A model generated the notes under the pieces. The model did no database searches, had not been told where the DNA came from, and saw nothing but the letters and a program-made list of their open reading frames with translations. Positions 11,657 to 22,199 of a DNA stretch of 64,000 nt are shown here, piece by piece (positions within the stretch are counted from its first letter, which is position 1; the number at the start of each line of letters is the position of its first letter). Position numbers and translations under genes: made by a program. The stretch spans positions 87,719,278 to 87,783,277 of the forward strand of contig CM043967.1 of the NCBI GenBank assembly GCA_014529385.2, given 5' to 3'. The DNA is from Adiantum capillus-veneris. Lineage: Eukaryota; Streptophyta; Polypodiopsida; Polypodiales; Pteridaceae.

Positions 11657-12828
11657 TCAAGGAATGCGAACCCTATTGCTTACTGGCTGGAACTCTCTAT
11701 AAGAGAGGAAAAAATGATGTTCTTAGACGCTGTGCCCACGAGGATGAGTATTTATATATTCTACAAGAGGCACACATGGGCGTAGCTGGTGGTCACTTTT
11801 CAGGAAAGTTGACTACCCGAAAGATCTTACAGTCAGGCTATTGGTGGCCCACTCTGTTTAAGGATGCATCACTTTTTGCAAAGGGATGTGATGAATGCCA
11901 ACGCTTGAAGAAGCCACAAAGAAGGGATAGGATGCCTCTACATCCCATCAAGGTAACCCAACCATTTGAAAAGTGGGGCTTAGACTTTGTAGGACCGATT
12001 AGTCCGGCTGCACGTAACACGCAATCATGATATATCATTGTGGCTACCGACTATGTAACCAAATGGACTGAAGCAAAAGCAACACGAAAGGCGGATGCAA
12101 AAACAACAACTAAGTTCCTCTTTGAGAACATTATCACACGTTTTGGATGCCCCTTTGAACTTGTGAGTGACAATGGAACTCATTTTATAAATGAAGTAAT
12201 AAAAGAAATCACATCAAACTTCATGATATCTCACCACAAGTCTACACCCTATTATCCCCAAGCAAATGGCCAAGCTGAGAGTACCAACAAAACTCTCATC
12301 TCCACTTTGACAAAGACAGTTGAGGCTCATCGCACTGATTGGGACCTAAAGCTTACATCAGCTTTATGGACTTATCATATTGCGTATAAAGTTGCTATTA
12401 ATTGCACACCGTTTAAGATGGTGTATGGCCAAGAAGCAGTTATGCCATGGGAGTTTGTCATTCCTAGTCTTCGAGTAGCTTCTCAAGAAGGTTGGGATGG
12501 TAACCCCTTAGTTGAACGATTATATATCCTGGAAAGGCTAGATGAAGAGAGGCAATTAGCTGTGCGAAATGCTCTAGTGGAGAAGGATAGGAGAAAGAAG
12601 TGGTTTGATAGCCATTTAAAGGATAAATACATCAAGGTTGGTGATAAAGTTCTTATGTACGGGGTATGTAATGAAAAGAAGAAATTGAAATACGCTGGTA
12701 AGGGACCATATCGAGTGTGTGAAATTACCCCGCAAGGTACCATTCGTGTGGAGACTCTAGATGGAGTTGAAACCATTGGATTCCTTAATGAGAGTAAATT
12801 CAAAAGATATTATGATCTTCTAAGCTAG
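11657..12828 (+). pseudogene. E1 integrase (frameshift at the start, one in-frame stop)
   Basis: Inserts element cDNA. The sequence resumes in frame with a zinc-binding part (AHMGVAGGHF ... CDECQ, an HHCC motif). The core catalytic triad is intact: Asp in WGLDFVGP, Asp in VSDNGTHF (near 12167) and Glu in NGQAEST (near 12274). Between the first Asp and the rest lies a TGA at 12028-12030, probably from CGA. The C-terminal part ends FKRYYDLLS with a TAG at 12826-12828. The next ORF is in the same frame immediately after this TAG. Confidence 0.9.
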
Positions 12829-12834
12829 GAAGAG

Positions 12835-13740
12835 TTGCAAGCCATCCATCAAAAGAAGGCTGCCAAGGAACAAGCAAAGATTAGAAAAATCCAAGCAAGA
12901 GTTGAGGCTCGAGAACGACAACAACGTCTTAGATGCCAACGAGAGACTAATCTGGGAATCGCGCAAGCATTTTTCGAGGACAGAGATGATGACTCATTAG
13001 AATCTGAGCCACCCCTACGATACCCAATTGAGCTAAATAGCCCCTATGGGAAAGTACTATACAATGCCTTATTAGATACGGGAGCTAAATACAATTTGTT
13101 ATCCTATGGAGTTTGGTGTCAATTAGGGAAACCAACCCTATCCCCGAGTATGATGCAAGTCAAGGGCATTAATAAAAAGAAAACTGCTATTCTTGGAGTC
13201 CTTCAGACCCCTGTTGTCTATGACAATGAAAGCATAGTGCAGAGGTTTCTAGTCATGCCCGCGGGAGCTATGGAAGGCAACGGAAACCTGGGACGCACGT
13301 GGATGTTGGCAACCAAATGCACTATTGATTGGGATACTGGTAGTGTCACGACGCGACCACCGACTCTTACCCCTATCATTCAAGCAAAGTCACCTACATT
13401 GCAAACTCTAGCAAAGTTGAAGGATAGCCAACATTCACAAGCCAATGTGGTTAACTCGTCTTTGCCTGCTACCCATGAACCTAGCACTTCAACACTTGTA
13501 GTTGCAGCAAGCAGTAATATTGCAAGTACTCAACCTGCACGACCTAAGAGTACATATCAATGGGTCCCCAAGGCCTTACTTCCAACTACATCAACCCTCC
13601 CATCCATTTCAAGAAAAAATTTCCTTGGAAAACCAAGAGCGCGCTCTAGGAGAGTCAAGACCAAATCACGATGGATTCCAAAACGACTATTAGAAGCCCA
13701 AGGCTACTATGATGGAAATGAGAAAATTTTGAGTACCTAA
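12835..13740 (+). CDS. E1 post-integrase ORF with a second retropepsin-like domain
   Basis: Residues 1-50 are a basic/Gln-rich likely coiled coil. Residues ~60-175 read as an aspartic-protease fold: hydrophobic strand then LLDTGAKYNLLS (DTGA codons 13075-13086), LGKPTLSP, and the downstream LGRTWM (13288-13305), at normal retropepsin spacing. The DTGA differs from the DGG of the main protease, so it is not a local copy of it. The C-terminal part is Ser/Thr/Pro-rich with WVPK and RWIPKRLLEAQGYY motifs. It lies in the integrase frame and is separated only by the TAG at 12826, so it could be made by readthrough or separately. The function is inferred: a second protease or a nucleic-acid-binding retropepsin-like domain. 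Confidence 0.7.
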   Translation: MQAIHQKKAAKEQAKIRKIQARVEARERQQRLRCQRETNLGIAQAFFEDRDDDSLESEPPLRYPIELNSPYGKVLYNALLDTGAKYNLLSYGVWCQLGKPTLSPSMMQVKGINKKKTAILGVLQTPVVYDNESIVQRFLVMPAGAMEGNGNLGRTWMLATKCTIDWDTGSVTTRPPTLTPIIQAKSPTLQTLAKLKDSQHSQANVVNSSLPATHEPSTSTLVVAASSNIASTQPARPKSTYQWVPKALLPTTSTLPSISRKNFLGKPRARSRRVKTKSRWIPKRLLEAQGYYDGNEKILST

Positions 13741-13747
13741 ACATAAA

Positions 13748-14209
13748 ATGTGTCCTTCCCTATCGACAACAAACCCATATGAGTCAAACAGTGTAACGCT
13801 AAAGCCAATGGAAGACTGTGGGAAGGGAAAGATCACAGAATGCTACACACCTAGTCCAAAGCTAGTTTGGGCTCCAAGGAAAAACCAATTTATTCCACCT
13901 AGCTCAGGAAGGGGGGGGTTCCATGAAGCTTCTAGCTCCTCATGTAATACATCCATAGAGGTAAAAGCTTCTACACAGCCTCCACCTACAATAGTGGACC
14001 TCCATGAAGCTACAAAGGAATCCACACCTTCCTGTGTTCAAGAATCACCTGATGAATCACTTCAAGTTCGATCCTGGGAGAGTACCTTACCACCCTTGCA
14101 ACTTGACGAGGCACCTAAGTTAATAGAAAACTACTGGCAAAAATCTTCACCTATAACAACTTGGAACAACTGGTTTCAAAGGGTGACGACATCATTTCAA
14201 ACGGTATGA
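13748..14209 (+). CDS. E1 accessory ORF, Pro/Ser-rich, unrecognised
   Basis: 153 codons directly after the post-integrase ORF, in another frame. It is rich in Pro, Ser and Thr. A KLVWAPRKNQFIPP segment echoes the WVPK/WIPK motifs just upstream, so it is probably the frameshifted continuation of that ORF rather than a separate gene. It ends next to a purine run at 14217-14232. No domain is recognised. Confidence 0.45.
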   Translation: MCPSLSTTNPYESNSVTLKPMEDCGKGKITECYTPSPKLVWAPRKNQFIPPSSGRGGFHEASSSSCNTSIEVKASTQPPPTIVDLHEATKESTPSCVQESPDESLQVRSWESTLPPLQLDEAPKLIENYWQKSSPITTWNNWFQRVTTSFQTV

Positions 14210-14216
14210 TCTACCC

Positions 14217-14320
14217 AAGGAAGGGGGGAGTGTTTGTTGACATCCATTATTCACTTGCTTCCCTCTCAACCTTTATCCCTGACCTCTTAATCTCCAATCT
14301 TAGGGAATGTATATATAAAG
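14217..14320 (+). promoter_or_regulatory. Internal polypurine run and TATA-like box in E1
   Basis: AAGGAAGGGGGGAGTG (14217-14232) resembles a polypurine tract and is followed by TGTTTGTTGACA. GTATATATAAAGCC lies at about 14309. Together they look like the start of an LTR or an internal promoter ahead of the ORF at 14457. No second copy of this sequence was seen in the window. Confidence 0.4.
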
Positions 14321-14456
14321 CCTTATACTCACAAAAACAAGATAAAAAAGTAAAAGAGCAAGAGCCATAACACAAAACCATAAGAAAAAATTATGCATAA
14401 CAACACGACCATTGTAATATTTGCACTCTAACCATCATCTATTTGCGTGTACAGAT

Positions 14457-14879
14457 ATGGCTAGTACGCTAGATTCATCCACTCCTACCTTGGGTGAGAG
14501 GTACCCTCGTTACTTTTCACAAATGTTTCACATGGTCTTTCCAGTGCTTGCATGTGAATGGGATTTGATAGGTACGCTAGCATGTGAGAGGAATTTTGAG
14601 GAGTTAGAATGGCTGATACGTCTCTTGACCACGTCTGATCCATACTTAGTAAAGAGCGTTTCTCCCATTGCACAAGCCTACCCTTTTGACCAAGATGACT
14701 ATAGGCGTCTAGTGACCTTCTTAGTAAACATGGGCACCTATGATGAAGAAGAAAATTTACAGGACTACACGGATGGCATATATGGTCTCATGGATGATGA
14801 CTTTGTTTATCTCGACAACGAGGATAGGGGTTTAGCTTTAGGGTTTCCCACCAACCTCTACAGTATCCTATTCCCTTGA
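14457..14879 (+). CDS. E1 3' ORF, acidic protein of 140 residues, unrecognised
   Basis: The frame opens upstream at 14421, but the ATG at 14457 (MASTLDSSTP) is the likelier start. The product is acidic, aromatic-rich, with no zinc or protease motif and no obvious membrane segment. It is uninterrupted, unlike most of E1, and lies about 150 bp downstream of a TATA-like box. Athila/Tat-type elements often carry extra ORFs after pol, so it may be an accessory protein of E1. I cannot assign a function. Confidence 0.45.
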   Translation: MASTLDSSTPTLGERYPRYFSQMFHMVFPVLACEWDLIGTLACERNFEELEWLIRLLTTSDPYLVKSVSPIAQAYPFDQDDYRRLVTFLVNMGTYDEEENLQDYTDGIYGLMDDDFVYLDNEDRGLALGFPTNLYSILFP

Positions 14880-16257
14880 CTCTCTAGGGGGAGTGCAAAT
14901 AATTAGGTTAGGGTTCCTTATGTTTTTTGTTGTGTTCAATAAGTGTTGGTATCTTTTCCCACTAATGTGCCTCCTGGAGGTATTTCTTTTGTTTCCTAGT
15001 GTGTATAGGAGCGTGTTGCTATTGATAGGATTTGGACCTTCATGGAACCTTTCTCTCGTTCACACTTCAGATCAAGCGCGACCATCAACACAAACAAGTG
15101 TTTTTTGTCCATTAGCATTGCCCCTATCTATTTTGAATCCATGTTTATCTACTTCAATTGTGATTGGTAGCCTAATATTCACCGCATTTGCTTAGTATCA
15201 AACATTTAATTCAATGTAATTTTTTGTCATAATCACTTGTCTAGGTTTAAAAATTAAGCAGTCCGACTAAGCTAGTTTGACCAAGCTAGGTGTTAGAAAT
15301 CTTCTCTTAATACCATTGGGAATGCCTTCCTAATAAGCAATGGTGACTTAGGTTCTTAATCCGATTTAGGCAGCATTGTGTGAAATGTACTAGGGATTTC
15401 TAGTGGGCTTGACCCTATTGACCTTTAGCTTAAGTATTATAAAGGGAGTTTACTAGTGTGATGAGCCTGGGGAGGTGTATCAGAGTTATATGACCCCCCA
15501 AAGCTACAAAATTAAAATGATGAAAACAAACAAAACAAAAAAAATTCAAAGTGTCACAATGTAAATTTTTAAGCTGGAAGAGAAATCCCTGCTTAAATTG
15601 GTACTCCACTCACATGTATCGCCTATGGTACTAGAGCCCTAGAGGTTCCCAGTGTGGGCGCTTTTCCTTAAAAAGCAAAAAACCCAAGGCATACAAAATA
15701 AGCACACACATCAAAATTGAATCACTGTGAAAAGACTTTGGGGGGTCAAAGCAAAGGTAATCAGTCAGGCAATGATTTCATGAGAAATTCCTTTTATCGT
15801 AGCTTAACTACAAGGTCCTCTAGGTATAGCCTCTAGTCATCCCTCGAACATGAAATACTTGGCTCTCGCGATTAAACAACTTAATTAACCAAAGAAAATT
15901 AAGAAGCTTACCCATGGTATTAATAGTCGATCTCTAGTGCCTTTCGACCGTTAAATTAGCGACCCCAGACTTGTTTAATTTTTTACCTTTACATCTGTTT
16001 ATGCATTTGATTATATTGCAATTTAATGTTTATTGGCTGACAAATTGTTTAAATTTCTGTTACCAATCGATTTGTCTGCCTAAAACTGCAAATGCTTTTT
16101 AATCGCTTATGAAAATGCAATTACTGTACCAATGTTGTTTGATTTTGCAGTGATTGAAGAAGGCTAAGGACATTCATCTCAAATGCTCTTCCACCTCGAC
16201 AAACGAGCTTGAACTCAATAGCTTCCGAGGACGGAATCTACATCAGGAAGGGAGGCA
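14880..16257 (+). other. E1 3' untranslated region with conserved block and polypurine tract
   Basis: No gene seen. A second purine run (CTAGGGGGAGTG) lies at 14884-14895. The block 15578-15720 (TATGGTACTAGAGCCCTAGAGG, CAGTGTGGGCGCTTTTC, CAAGGCATACAAAATAA) is also present in E6 at 61546-61660. The presumed polypurine tract AGGAAGGGAGGCA ends at 16257, directly before the 3' LTR. Confidence 0.6.
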
Positions 16258-16834
16258 TGTTAACCCTCACGGCTCACGGACACCCCATCACCTACGACGG
16301 ACGTGTATTATGTATTTGGTAGAGTAAGGTACCGGGCTTGTCGGTCCAATAGGAAAAGGGTAAGAGTGATCGACGATGAGAGGCGCACTCTAATTGGGAC
16401 ATTCAAGGGATTAGTTGGCTAAGCATGGGCGCCCAAGTGTGAATGGGGCAAGCCCATATAAAATTCATTCTAAACCTAAAATGTAGTATTCTTTCATTTG
16501 TGCAATAGAAGAGTGCTCTTGCTCCATCTTCTTCTTCTTCAGCTCCTTGTGTGTGTGTGTATGTGAGAGAGAGAGAGAGAGAGAGAGAGTGTCTATGGGC
16601 GATCGAGCATTACGAAGGCACGACGGCAGTGAAGCTGTTGAGCGCGGCGTAGCGGCAGCTCCTTCTTCTTCGCGGCGAGGAATCCTCCACGGCAGGAGCA
16701 TAGAGCGGTGAGTGACACACCATTGCCCTCTTTTGAGCTTACTAGTTAAGCTAGTTGTGTTCTTGGAGCCGTTTGTGGCTCGCACACAGTGTTAGGCAAG
16801 TCCCTTGCTTCGACAGTGCGGCAAGGAGCGCACA
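16258..16834 (+). repeat. E1 3' LTR
   Basis: 577 bp, the same TG...CA ends as the 5' LTR, shorter mainly because its GT/GA microsatellite and CCATCT repeat are shorter. It is followed by ATTTA, the presumed target duplication. Confidence 0.9.
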
Positions 16835-17087
16835 ATTTAGCATTTCCACTGACTCAAAATAATGTGTTGCGTACAAAGTGATTCGTCGGGCATAGCTGTC
16901 TACATTGCCTGTAATTCAGTGGCTCCCCTTAAATTTCTGATTCATCTTGTTGGGTTGCAGCCAAAGCGCTCAGATCTCCTTGATCCACCCGAATCTCTTC
17001 CTCTTTGTAAATTTGTTGAGCCAATGCATGATTAAGCAAAGGATCATTTAGCTGCTATGCATTTTGGTCGGGAGCAATATCTTCCAT
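16835..17087 (-). pseudogene. Unrecognised minus-strand reading frame, upstream half, cut by E1
   Basis: An ATG at 17085-17087 (reading MEDIAPDQNA) opens a frame that contains TAG (17055-17057), TAA (near 16930) and TGA (near 16855) but otherwise reads as a Gln/Glu-rich protein (ALAQQIYKEEEIRVDQGDLS). Across the E1 target site it joins in phase with the frame at 1301-773. The product would have been about 260 residues. The family is unknown. Confidence 0.45.
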
Positions 17088-17382
17088 AACTGAAATGTAA
17101 AATAGTAAACTTTAGTGAAGGAGGTCTTAACAATTGGAAAAGAGAGTTGTTTTAGAGAATTGAGCGATCCAACTTGAAATACTTTAAAACCTCAACCTGA
17201 AGAACTTTAAAGATGTAATTGAACACCATTAGTGAAAGACTTTAAATATCACCACACTAAATATCATCACACATTGCACACCATTGATGTCAAAAAAGTT
17301 GATTAATGGTTTTCCTCAAGCCATATTCGGTTACAATATGATAGCCAACATTATGGCCTCCATTCAAAAAAAGGCTTAAATC
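17088..17382. other. Spacer without recognised feature
   Basis: AT-rich, with several short repeats of AACTTTAAA type between 17170 and 17260. No gene seen. Confidence 0.5.
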
Positions 17383-18662
17383 TCATATCTTAGGTCTATC
17401 TAAGGGTTTGGGGGATTTTCCACTAGCAAGATGTTTATTTACATTTCGCAAAAATTCATGCTTGAGAACCTCATCGGGCTCTGGAATACACGCAATCAAG
17501 CGTCTAAGAATATATGAGAGACTATATATAATAGATGCCTTGGTGAATGGAGGAGGATTTGTGCTGATATTTTCAGGGAGAGTCCATGGTATAATCTCAT
17601 TCAGATTGAGCTCTACATTGAGGGGTGAGATTTGGCAAGTTGGGAAATGGTGTGCTTTGCCCCCAGTCCTTAAAGCCAGTATAACTCTTCTTTCACCAAA
17701 ATGAAGTAGAATATTTCTAATGTGTAGATCATTGTGAATGAATTCGTGGCCATGCACGAATTGAATCGTCTACAGAAGAGCATTATAGATTGGAAAAATG
17801 TTGTCTTTGAACTAATGTACAGTTCTAGACGTGTGTTGGAACTCTCTGATTGCAGGCTCGCTTCCATCATGATGACATGCTTGAATCCACTGCTCAAGAT
17901 GATCTCCATTCCAAAGCTTGAAGATCAGCATAGGTCTTTTGCTATACAAACAAGAGCACGAGGTAATATCATGCCACAATGCTGAAGAGTTGTAGCAGTT
18001 GCCTCCTCTAGCACGATCTGTAATGTCGGCTTGCTTCCTATTTGGTCTTTGTAGATCTTTGCCACATAGACAGGATCTTTGAAGAGAGAATGAGACACTG
18101 ATACTTGTTTCACATTTGCAAAACGTTCCTCACCTATTGGGGTGCTTGAAAGTGAGATGGAATGCTCCCCAAGTAAGTGTAGGATAGGAAGACATATCGT
18201 ATCATCCAGGTGTACAGCTAAGGGTTGAGCACCCGATGGAGGAGGTACGTCCTCTTCTATCCTAGGACGTTTTGAAGAGCCTTCAATCTTATCTTTTCTC
18301 TTCAATTCTGAATGTAGTTGTGCTACAAGCTGCATTCGCTCTTTGATTCCAGGTTTGGTTTTGATTTTCGGATGAACCATACTTTCAAAATTTCTAGTGA
18401 CCTGACGCAATAATTGCTTTACTGTGCTATAAATCACTCCATTATTGCGCAGAGCTGGGTCAAATGAAACTGGGAATGCACTGCACAGATTCAGCCAACA
18501 TTGTTTCACAAGTTCAATCATAAAATCATTGAACTTTGCCTGTAGTGGATGAAATGCTCGTCGCAAATGATTGTCTGAAGCTCCATAGAGAGACAAAATC
18601 AGAGCATCACTAATGATTTTGTGATGCTGACGCGTTAACTTTGTCCCTACCATGACTAAAGT
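17383..18662 (-). pseudogene. Protein-kinase-like gene, last exon, broken
   Basis: On the minus strand, 18662 to about 17940 is open and encodes a ~245-residue region without known domain, ending in a kinase N-lobe-like stretch (VYVAKIYKD ... LEEATATTLQ). A frameshift near 17940 then leads to MLIFKLWNGDHLEQW. The frame continues through two TAG codons to the catalytic loop HGHEFIHNDLHIRNILL (HxDxxxxN type, near 17700-17750) and a C-lobe ending at 17383. The Asp-Phe-Gly metal loop is not recognisable. A TGTATTTTCAG splice acceptor precedes the first codon at 18662 in phase 0. It is probably a decayed host or transposon-captured kinase-like gene. Confidence 0.6.
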
Positions 18663-18855
18663 CTGAAAATACATGAAGCAAATATAAGTAAGGTAAATCT
18701 AGAATAGATAAAAATTTGACATATATGATTGTAAATAATTATAAACAACAACATTTTATGGACAATAATAACCTCCAGTAATGAAAGATCAAAACATTTC
18801 ATGCACCATAATAACAACAGTAATGAAAGACTTTAAAACATATATAATTTTTTCT

Positions 18856-19905
18856 TGCAGTGTGATGCAGCGGTTAGCAAAAATCAAAGACGAAAAAACA
18901 TATAATAACAATCACCCTGCAGCGCGACGTGGAAGTCAACAACTGTCAGGGACAAAGAATTAATACTACCAAACCTCTCTCTATAGTGCGACACGGTGGT
19001 CACCAACAACTAGAGACGAGGAATCTATTAAATCCAATCAATCTAAAGTGCGACACGATGGTCAAAGCATTCAGGATTGAAGGATGTAAAATATATATCT
19101 CCTCCCTGTTGTGCGATACGGTGGTCAGCAGCAACCAGAGATGAAGAATCCATTAGATCCAATCTCCTGCAGTGCGACGCGAAGGTCATTAACAACCAAG
19201 AACGATGGATTTAAAAAGTCTAAACCTCTCCCTACAATGAGAGACGATGGCCAGCAACCACCAGAGATGAGGAGTCTATTAAATCCAATATCCTTGCAGT
19301 GCGATGCGATGGTCAGCAGCAACCAAGGACGATGGATTTAAAAGTCCTAAAACCCTTCCTGCAGTGCGACACGGTGGTCAGCAACAACCAGAGACGAGGA
19401 ATCTATTAAATCAAATCTCCTTGCAGTGCGACGTGATGGTCATTAACAACCAAAGATGATGGATTTGATAACCCTAAACCCCTCCCTGCAGTGCGACATA
19501 GTGGTAAGCAACAACCAGAGACAAGGAATCTATTCTTGCAGTGCGACATGATGGTTAGCAACAACCAAAGACGATGGATTTAACAACCCTAAACCCCTCT
19601 CTACAGTGCAACATGGTGGTTAGCAACAACCAGAGACGAGGAATGTATTTTTTTAAATTCGATCTTCCAATAGTGTGACGCAATGGTCAACAACAACTAG
19701 GGAAGAAAAGATGTAAGTTAGCTAACTCCTCCCTGCAGTACTACTCAATGGTCGGCAACAACTAGGGACAGAAAGTCTGATTGAACAACCTAAGCTACTC
19801 TCTGCAGTGCGACACGGAGGGCGGCAACAGCCAAGGATGAAGCGTCTAAAGTCTAATCCCCTTGCAGTGTGTCACGAGGATCAACACAGTCAAGGACGGG
19901 TATTT
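18856..19905. repeat. Minisatellite of ~62-bp units with two alternating types
   Basis: About 17 units, each starting TGCAGTGCGAC, then a variable CGGTGGTCAGCAACAACC segment. Two unit types largely alternate: one continues GAGACGAGGAATCTATTAAATCC, the other GACGATGGATTTAAAA followed by CTAAACCCCTCCC. The real period is therefore about 125 bp. Units diverge by several per cent to over 20 per cent, more at the edges. ORFs through it are artefacts. It lies in the presumed intron of the kinase-like gene. Confidence 0.85.
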
Positions 19906-21677
19906 AAACCTGCAGACTAACGGTAAGATGTGAGCAAAGCTCCACAACAACAACAATAGTAAAAAACAAAACGTAAACGAACACTGAGGTGCAAGAAATT
20001 ATACTCTCCACAACACAATGTTAGCAAAAAAATTGTTAAAAGATAAATTAATAGTTGTACAAAAAAAAATTAACTACTCTGTCTGTCTCTGCATAGGCTG
20101 CTCTGCTCGCTCTGTACCTACTCTTTGTCTACTATCCTCTCTCTCTAACAATTATCTCTACCTCTCTCTAACAATTGCTATCGCGATAGTTTGTTCGAAC
20201 TGCCGCGGCACCTTTTTTTATAAGTCTAACAATATTTCGATCGAAATATATTTTGATCAAAGTAAATTTTATTCGGATAAACACGTATAATATGGATATA
20301 CAACGTATAACTACGTACGTACAATTTTTAATATACGGACGTATAAATACAACTTAGTGTGAATGTAGAAATAAATAAATAAATCTACATATATAATTAA
20401 AAAAACTCATTAGTATATATTATATATTTGTTTATTTATATTGTGTGTGTATGTATATTGTAATAAACTTACTAGAATTATGCAAGGTGAAGCTTCACTT
20501 TAGAATTCTAAAAGAATAGAATGAAAGAGACGTTAAGCCATGTGAGAAAGTGAAATGAAAGGTGAAATAAAAATATCCATTTAATATTTTAAAACCAAAA
20601 TAGCATTTAAGGTAAGTCTCAATCAATGCTAAAAACATTGAAAGTATGCCTAACTCAACATTTTCCTAAGGCTTCTTTTAGAAAGCCAAAAAGAATGTAT
20701 TTAGACCAACAAAGGGCCAGTCAACAAAGGTACTTTACAAACCATGTGTTAAAACCTCTACCTAAGACTAACAAGTGAAAGAATCACGATGGTTTTCTAA
20801 AATAATTAGAATGTGATAAAATCATTAGGTTGAGTTTCAGTACAGTCAATATTCAAGAAAGGATTACCTTAGCTTAGTCTTGAGTCGATTGAAAATGGAG
20901 ACTACCTGGTTGCAAACCATGGTAAAGGAAACAAAAACTGATGAAATATTTGAGAAAAAAGTTCAAAAATCATGCAAATTTTAGATTTATGCTAGTATTT
21001 TCGGTTCTCTTCTGTGTGGGAAGGAAATTCAATCGACTGCCGCTTAATAAAAGAGATCTTTCTCAATATTGACTAGAATTAAGTTATAGAATGTAAAAAA
21101 AGTTAAGCCATGTGAGGCTGTGAAATGAAATGTGAAAAAAAACTCATTAATATATATGTTTGTGTGTAGTCATAGAATTTACTAGAATTATGCAAGTGAA
21201 GTTTCACTTTAACATTCTAAAACAATAGAATGCAAAAAGAGTCAACACGTGTCAGGCTATGAAATGAAAGTGAAATAAACATTTAAAGTAAGTCTCCATC
21301 ATGCATTGAAAACAATGAAAGTCTCCTTAACCCAACACAACACTAAGGTTTCTTTTAGAAAGCAAAAATAAAGTCAAATCATAAAACATTGATCTATTGC
21401 CTAAAACCTCCACATTGTACTATACAAGGTTTGTCCTTACGTGATTGCAACTTCCACCTCTTGATTGGGTGTTGATGGGTCTAACTTGTGTTACTATCGA
21501 AGCTTCCATTCTCTTTGATGCTATCTTTTCGGCTTGCTTAAGTCTTTAGTGTATTATGGTTGAAGGTCATTCAATTTTCATGCTTCACAAGTGTCCCAAG
21601 GGGCCTTGAAAGTCTTATGAATAGAAAGACATCATAGTCTTTTAAATGCTATTTTCCAAAGTTGCATTCACATTTTT
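19906..21677. repeat. AT-rich stretch with a dispersed ~220-bp direct duplication
   Basis: 20471-20695 and 21176-21365 are diverged copies (TACTAGAATTATGCAAG, CACTTTA, AGAATAGAATG, GTGAAATAAA, AGGCTTCTTTTAGAAAGC). A partial third copy sits at 21080-21150. 20380-20470 is a TA-rich tract. No gene seen. Confidence 0.6.
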
Positions 21678-22081
21678 TGTCACGGGAACCGAATAATAGA
21701 GATAGACAGCAAAACAGAGAAAGAGATCTTTGTATTGATAGTGTTTGATACAACAGAGGAGCAATTGAATATATATATGGGCGCACTCCGTTGTACGGAG
21801 CTCGAACCTCCCGACCACCCCCGAGCTTCAATTCGCTTGCATGCAGCGTCTCACTCGCACTCGCACTCGCACTCGCACTCTCACTCTCACTCTCACTCGC
21901 ACTCGCACTCGCACTCGCAGAAGAGAGAATGGTGAATGATCCCCTAACGCACCACCCGTCGTGCTTTTATCCTTCTTTTCCTCGAAAAGCCTGCACGATT
22001 TTCGTGCCAAGTATACCTGCGAGAATAATATAAGAACGTGATCGCTAAGCGATCCGTAAAGGTTAGATTTCTATCATGACA
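21678..22081 (-). repeat. Possible solo LTR, minus orientation
   Basis: 404 bp with inverted ends TGTCA...TGACA. Read on the minus strand it starts TGTCATGATAGAAATC, has a TATATATATTC box, then AATACAAAGATCTCTTTCTC typical of an R/U5 region, and ends CGTGACA. No partner copy and no clear target duplication were found, so this is tentative. It contains the CACTCG microsatellite. Confidence 0.45.
21850..21918. repeat. CACTCG/CACTCT hexamer microsatellite
   Basis: About eleven tandem hexamers, CACTCG interspersed with CACTCT. Frames through it read Ser-His or Arg-Val runs and are artefacts. Confidence 0.9.
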
Positions 22082-22199
22082 CTTTGCACAGATCCTGTTT
22101 CACACATTGATTTTTGCATCGCCTACAAAATAGCCAAAAGAACATACTCGTGCAACCAATTCAACATGATAATCAAAGTAAAAAAACATAATTATATAC

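Larger units (their letters stand above)
1302..16834 (+). mobile_element. E1: Ty3/gypsy LTR retrotransposon, 15.5 kb, Athila/Tat-like, decayed
   Basis: Bounded by two direct LTRs beginning TGTTAACCC and ending GCGCACA. Flanking 5-mers are TTTTA (1297-1301) and ATTTA (16835-16839), a target duplication with one mismatch. Order: LTR, primer site 1911-1928, leader, gag with zinc knuckles, retropepsin, RT, RNase H, integrase, a second retropepsin-like ORF, two further ORFs, a long 3' region, polypurine tract, LTR. The RT-RNase H-integrase order is Ty3/gypsy. No second (archaeal-type) RNase H is seen between RNase H and integrase, unlike E2. Several in-frame stops and frameshifts mean this copy is not autonomous. 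LTR differences (about 20 by eye, outside the microsatellite) suggest moderate age. Confidence 0.9.

Noticed and set aside
14229-14879. Start of a separate LTR element at TGTTTGTTG
   Set aside because: No second copy of this sequence was found in the window, so an LTR cannot be supported. It is kept only as a promoter/polypurine-like signal.
18856-19905. CRISPR-like array
   Set aside because: Units are adjacent, diverged and without unique spacers, in a plant nuclear sequence. It is a minisatellite.
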